Origin: Actinomycetota bacterium
Lineage (GTDB): Bacteria; Actinomycetota; CADDZG01; WHSQ01
Assembly: GCA_013695055.1 (NCBI GenBank)
Contig: JACDBF010000422.1
Span: 1-7,189, forward strand
Length of the DNA: 7,189 nt
Direction: 5' to 3'
Each line of letters starts with the position of its first letter. Within the stretch, counting starts at the first letter, position 1. The notes beneath the pieces were generated by a model, which ran no database searches, was not told the DNA's origin, and saw only the letters and a list, made by a program, of their open reading frames with translations. Position numbers and translations under genes: made by a program. This document shows, in pieces, positions 5,251 through 7,189 of the stretch.

Positions 5251-7112
5251 AACAGCGGTTCTCTGAGGAAACGGGAGGCGTTCTCCCAGAATGCCGGGAG
5301 GCCGGTCCTTTCATCGGGACCGGCCTCTACGCGTAGGATTCTGTTCAGCGTTCCCTCGTAGGAGTAAGACTGACGGCTGGAGCCTCCCGGCCCCCGCGCC
5401 ACCCATCCCTCCGGGAAGCTCAGCCGGACCTTCACACGGGCATCGTTGCTGAGAGCCTGGGGGGTGATGGCGAGGGAGTAGCCGCCGGAGTCGGCCGGAA
5501 GCGTGTACGCCACGCTCATCGTGGTCGCGCTTCCCCGGGGTATCTCCAGGTAGACGCCGAGAGCCCGATACCCGTCCTCGGGATAAGAGAAGAACCGCGC
5601 GGCTCGCCCGTCCACTTCCACGGCTTGAAGCTCGGCTCGAGCCGGAATGTAGACCTCTACGAAGTTCTTGAAGAGTCCCAAGGGTCGATACTGGTACTGA
5701 TAGTCAGTGAGGCCGAGGGGCGTGCGGTTGTCGATCGTAACGGCCGTCTCACAGCGAGTATCCGACCCGCCTGCAACCTCGCAGCGGTGGATTATGGAAC
5801 GCCGCGCGTAGTAGTCGAGTTTGTTTCCCCCGAAGTTCTGAACGGTGGAAAGTGCTCCATCGAAAGGCGGTTGCCCTAGCTCGCCGGTGACGCCGGCGGC
5901 TTCCAGAACCCGCCGCTCGTCGGGCCGGAAGGATAGCACCCGCAGATGACCGCCGGCGAGAGCGCCGGCGGCCCTTTCCAAGATGCTGAGATCGGGCACT
6001 CCCCGATCGAGGAGCTCGCGGAAAGCTTCGTCTCCGACATCGATCAGGGCTTCTCGGCGCCGGGTTTGGCCGCCGCTCAGCTCCTGGTACTCGCGCGCGT
6101 ACGCGTAGGGGGGTATCTGCCGGGCGGAAAGCTTCGTACCGGTCGTCGGAACGGTCACCCTGGCGCTTCGTGGGAGCAATGAAGCGAGGCCGCGAGGATC
6201 GGCGACGATGACCCCATCCGCTTTGACGCCTCTGACGAGCTCGTAGAGGTTGCGGGCGACCAGCGCCACGTCGGGAATGTCCGGCGAGGATGACGTGGCC
6301 ACCCAGCGGGTGGTGTCGGCGTTGTATCTTTGGAAGTGACGAGTGAAGTCGTCGGGCGCCGGAACCGAGCGGTAGGGAGGGTCGTCGCCGAGATCCTTGT
6401 AATGGGAAAAGTCCCCGAGCGACAGCTTCCCCGAACGGGCGCTGATGGTTCCGACTCCCGAGAGTATGCCGCCGGCGCCGCGCAGCTCCGAATTGTTGAG
6501 CAATAGCACGAGATAGGTACGGTCGTCATTCACTCCGAGCATGGGGCCGGCGATTTCCAGTGTCTGAGATGCAATGTCCGCGCCCCGGCTCAAGTAAGTG
6601 ACCCGATCTAGCAGCGAGTCGAAGTCGGACCACAAGAAAGGCAGCAACCAGCCGTTGCGATGACTCTGTATTTGCGAACGAAGCGCAGACAAGGCCTCTG
6701 CCTGACGGTCGACCGGCGCTCGCAGGCGCGTGAGCGTGTCGAGCCTCACAGCACCGGCGTCGAGCAGGCCCGTGCGTTCCGCCGAGTGGAGCGCGGATCC
6801 CAAGTCGGAGCCCGCTTCGACAACGGGAAGCGCGGCGGTCGTGACCGCGCGCACCGCTTGGAGGTTCTGTCTCACTCCCGGCACCAAGCCGAGGACAAGG
6901 GCGGCGGGCGAGCTCAGCCTCTGATCCGCATGCACCAATCGTTCTCTGGCGTCCTCCAACGCCGGCCCGCTGAGACGTTCGGGCGATCTCGTGAGAAGCG
7001 CGCGGACGCTCGAGAGATCACGGCTTACCGGCACGGCGACATACAGGCCGAGCGCGGCCACCAGCGCCGTGCCCAACAGCGCAGCCAGAAGGACTCTTTT
7101 CTTAAGCGACAT
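5247..7112 (-). CDS. DUF4012 domain-containing membrane-anchored protein
   Basis: The 621-residue protein starts with a basic MSLKKR and one membrane helix at about 7-27, so most of it should lie outside the membrane. A helical region (about 30-190) leads into the DUF4012 core, recognised by YLVLLLNNSELRGAGG (200-215) with the following ILSGVGTISARSGKL, matching the family's NxxELRxxGG pattern. GGNKLDYYARRSI (428-440) is another family-like block; the rest (about 450-600) looks beta-rich. Its biochemical role is unknown; members often sit in polysaccharide gene clusters of Actinobacteria and related phyla, which fits here. C444 and C454 are the only cysteines and could form a disulfide. The start is ATG with GGAG four bases upstream, a rather tight spacing. 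Only 42 bases separate it from the divergent phosphatase gene, so its promoter may lie inside that gene. Its 3' end contains a strong hairpin (5298-5327). Confidence 0.88.
   Translation of the reverse strand: MSLKKRVLLAALLGTALVAALGLYVAVPVSRDLSSVRALLTRSPERLSGPALEDARERLVHADQRLSSPAALVLGLVPGVRQNLQAVRAVTTAALPVVEAGSDLGSALHSAERTGLLDAGAVRLDTLTRLRAPVDRQAEALSALRSQIQSHRNGWLLPFLWSDFDSLLDRVTYLSRGADIASQTLEIAGPMLGVNDDRTYLVLLLNNSELRGAGGILSGVGTISARSGKLSLGDFSHYKDLGDDPPYRSVPAPDDFTRHFQRYNADTTRWVATSSSPDIPDVALVARNLYELVRGVKADGVIVADPRGLASLLPRSARVTVPTTGTKLSARQIPPYAYAREYQELSGGQTRRREALIDVGDEAFRELLDRGVPDLSILERAAGALAGGHLRVLSFRPDERRVLEAAGVTGELGQPPFDGALSTVQNFGGNKLDYYARRSIIHRCEVAGGSDTRCETAVTIDNRTPLGLTDYQYQYRPLGLFKNFVEVYIPARAELQAVEVDGRAARFFSYPEDGYRALGVYLEIPRGSATTMSVAYTLPADSGGYSLAITPQALSNDARVKVRLSFPEGWVARGPGGSSRQSYSYEGTLNRILRVEAGPDERTGLPAFWENASRFLREPLF
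5298..5327 (+). terminator. Strong hairpin, possible U-less terminator of the LAFTG gene
   Basis: GAGGCCGGTCC (5298-5308) and GGACCGGCCTC (5317-5327) form a perfect 11-base-pair GC-rich stem with an eight-base loop. It begins 48 bases after the LAFTG stop codon. There is no T-tract after it on the plus strand, so it would be a terminator of the tail-less kind proposed for actinobacteria, or an mRNA 3'-end stem. It lies wholly inside the coding part of the convergent DUF4012 gene (residues 596-605, EAGPDERTGL). Confidence 0.5.
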
Positions 7113-7142
7113 ACGGCTCCATCGGCATAGCGGTGGGGGGAG

Positions 7143-7148
7143 GATAAT
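7143..7148 (+). promoter_or_regulatory. Possible -10 box for a leaderless phosphatase transcript
   Basis: GATAAT (5/6 match to TATAAT) ends seven bases before the ATG at 7155, so transcription could begin at the start codon itself. No good -35 is seen. A purine-rich GGGGGGAGGA (7135-7144) is a competing reading as a ribosome binding site with a 10-11 base spacer. Confidence 0.25.
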
Positions 7149-7154
7149 TACAAG

Positions 7155-7189
7155 ATGCTTCGAATCCTCTTCCTATGTACTGGAAATCG
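7155..7189 (+). CDS. Low-molecular-weight protein-tyrosine phosphatase, N-terminal fragment
   Basis: Only 11 codons and two bases are inside the window: MLRILFLCTGN followed by CG, which must begin an Arg codon. This is the first beta strand and the start of the P-loop of low-molecular-weight protein-tyrosine phosphatases, whose active site is C-x5-R-[ST] near the N-terminus; C8 would be the nucleophile. In exopolysaccharide loci such enzymes (Wzb type) dephosphorylate the tyrosine cluster of the BY-kinase. That fits the kinase at 2944-4563. An arginine after CTGN occurs in some actinobacterial relatives. The catalytic Arg and the C-terminal DP loop are outside the window, so an arsenate-reductase-like or arginine-phosphatase relative cannot be excluded. 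The gene is divergent from the DUF4012 gene with 42 bases between starts. Confidence 0.75.
   Translation, partial: MLRILFLCTGN

Noticed and set aside
7113..7134. Tiny upstream frame (MPMEPYVA) overlapping the DUF4012 start
   Set aside because: Eight codons with no regulatory signature such as repeated rare codons or attenuator stems; expected by chance.

Overview
The window looks like part of a surface-polysaccharide (exopolysaccharide or capsule) locus from a GC-rich bacterium, most likely an actinobacterium. The clues are the high GC content, several GTG/TTG starts, a cell-wall sorting signal of the LAxTG type (LAFTG) used by class E sortases, a DUF4012 protein, and a one-piece Wzz/tyrosine-kinase polypeptide of the Gram-positive/actinobacterial style. 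The class or genus cannot be fixed from sequence alone.

Layout from left to right. (1) Positions 1-416, minus strand: the N-terminal part of a secreted protein, cut by the window edge, with a candidate promoter and a striking palindrome (495-514) upstream. (2) A three-gene minus-strand cluster read from 4563 down to 684: a Wzz-like chain-length regulator fused to a BY-type tyrosine kinase, then a PAPS-type sulfotransferase, then a GT4 glycosyltransferase. (3) A 390-base divergent intergenic region (4564-4953). (4) A 98-residue plus-strand gene for a tiny exported protein with a C-terminal LAFTG sorting signal. (5) A convergent minus-strand DUF4012 membrane-anchored protein (7112-5247) whose stop overlaps the previous gene's stop in one CTAG. 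(6) At the right edge, the first 11 codons of a plus-strand low-molecular-weight protein-tyrosine phosphatase, recognisable from the start of its P-loop (LFLCTGN).

How the parts may work together: the kinase would control polymer length and export, and the phosphatase at the other end is a plausible partner that resets its C-terminal tyrosine cluster (a Wzc/Wzb-like pair). GT4 adds a sugar to the repeat unit and the sulfotransferase may sulfate the glycan, so a sulfated polymer is the main biochemical prediction. The LAFTG protein and the DUF4012 protein act outside or at the membrane and are the least understood parts. No complete new defence or mobile system, CRISPR array, tRNA, rRNA or insertion sequence was seen.
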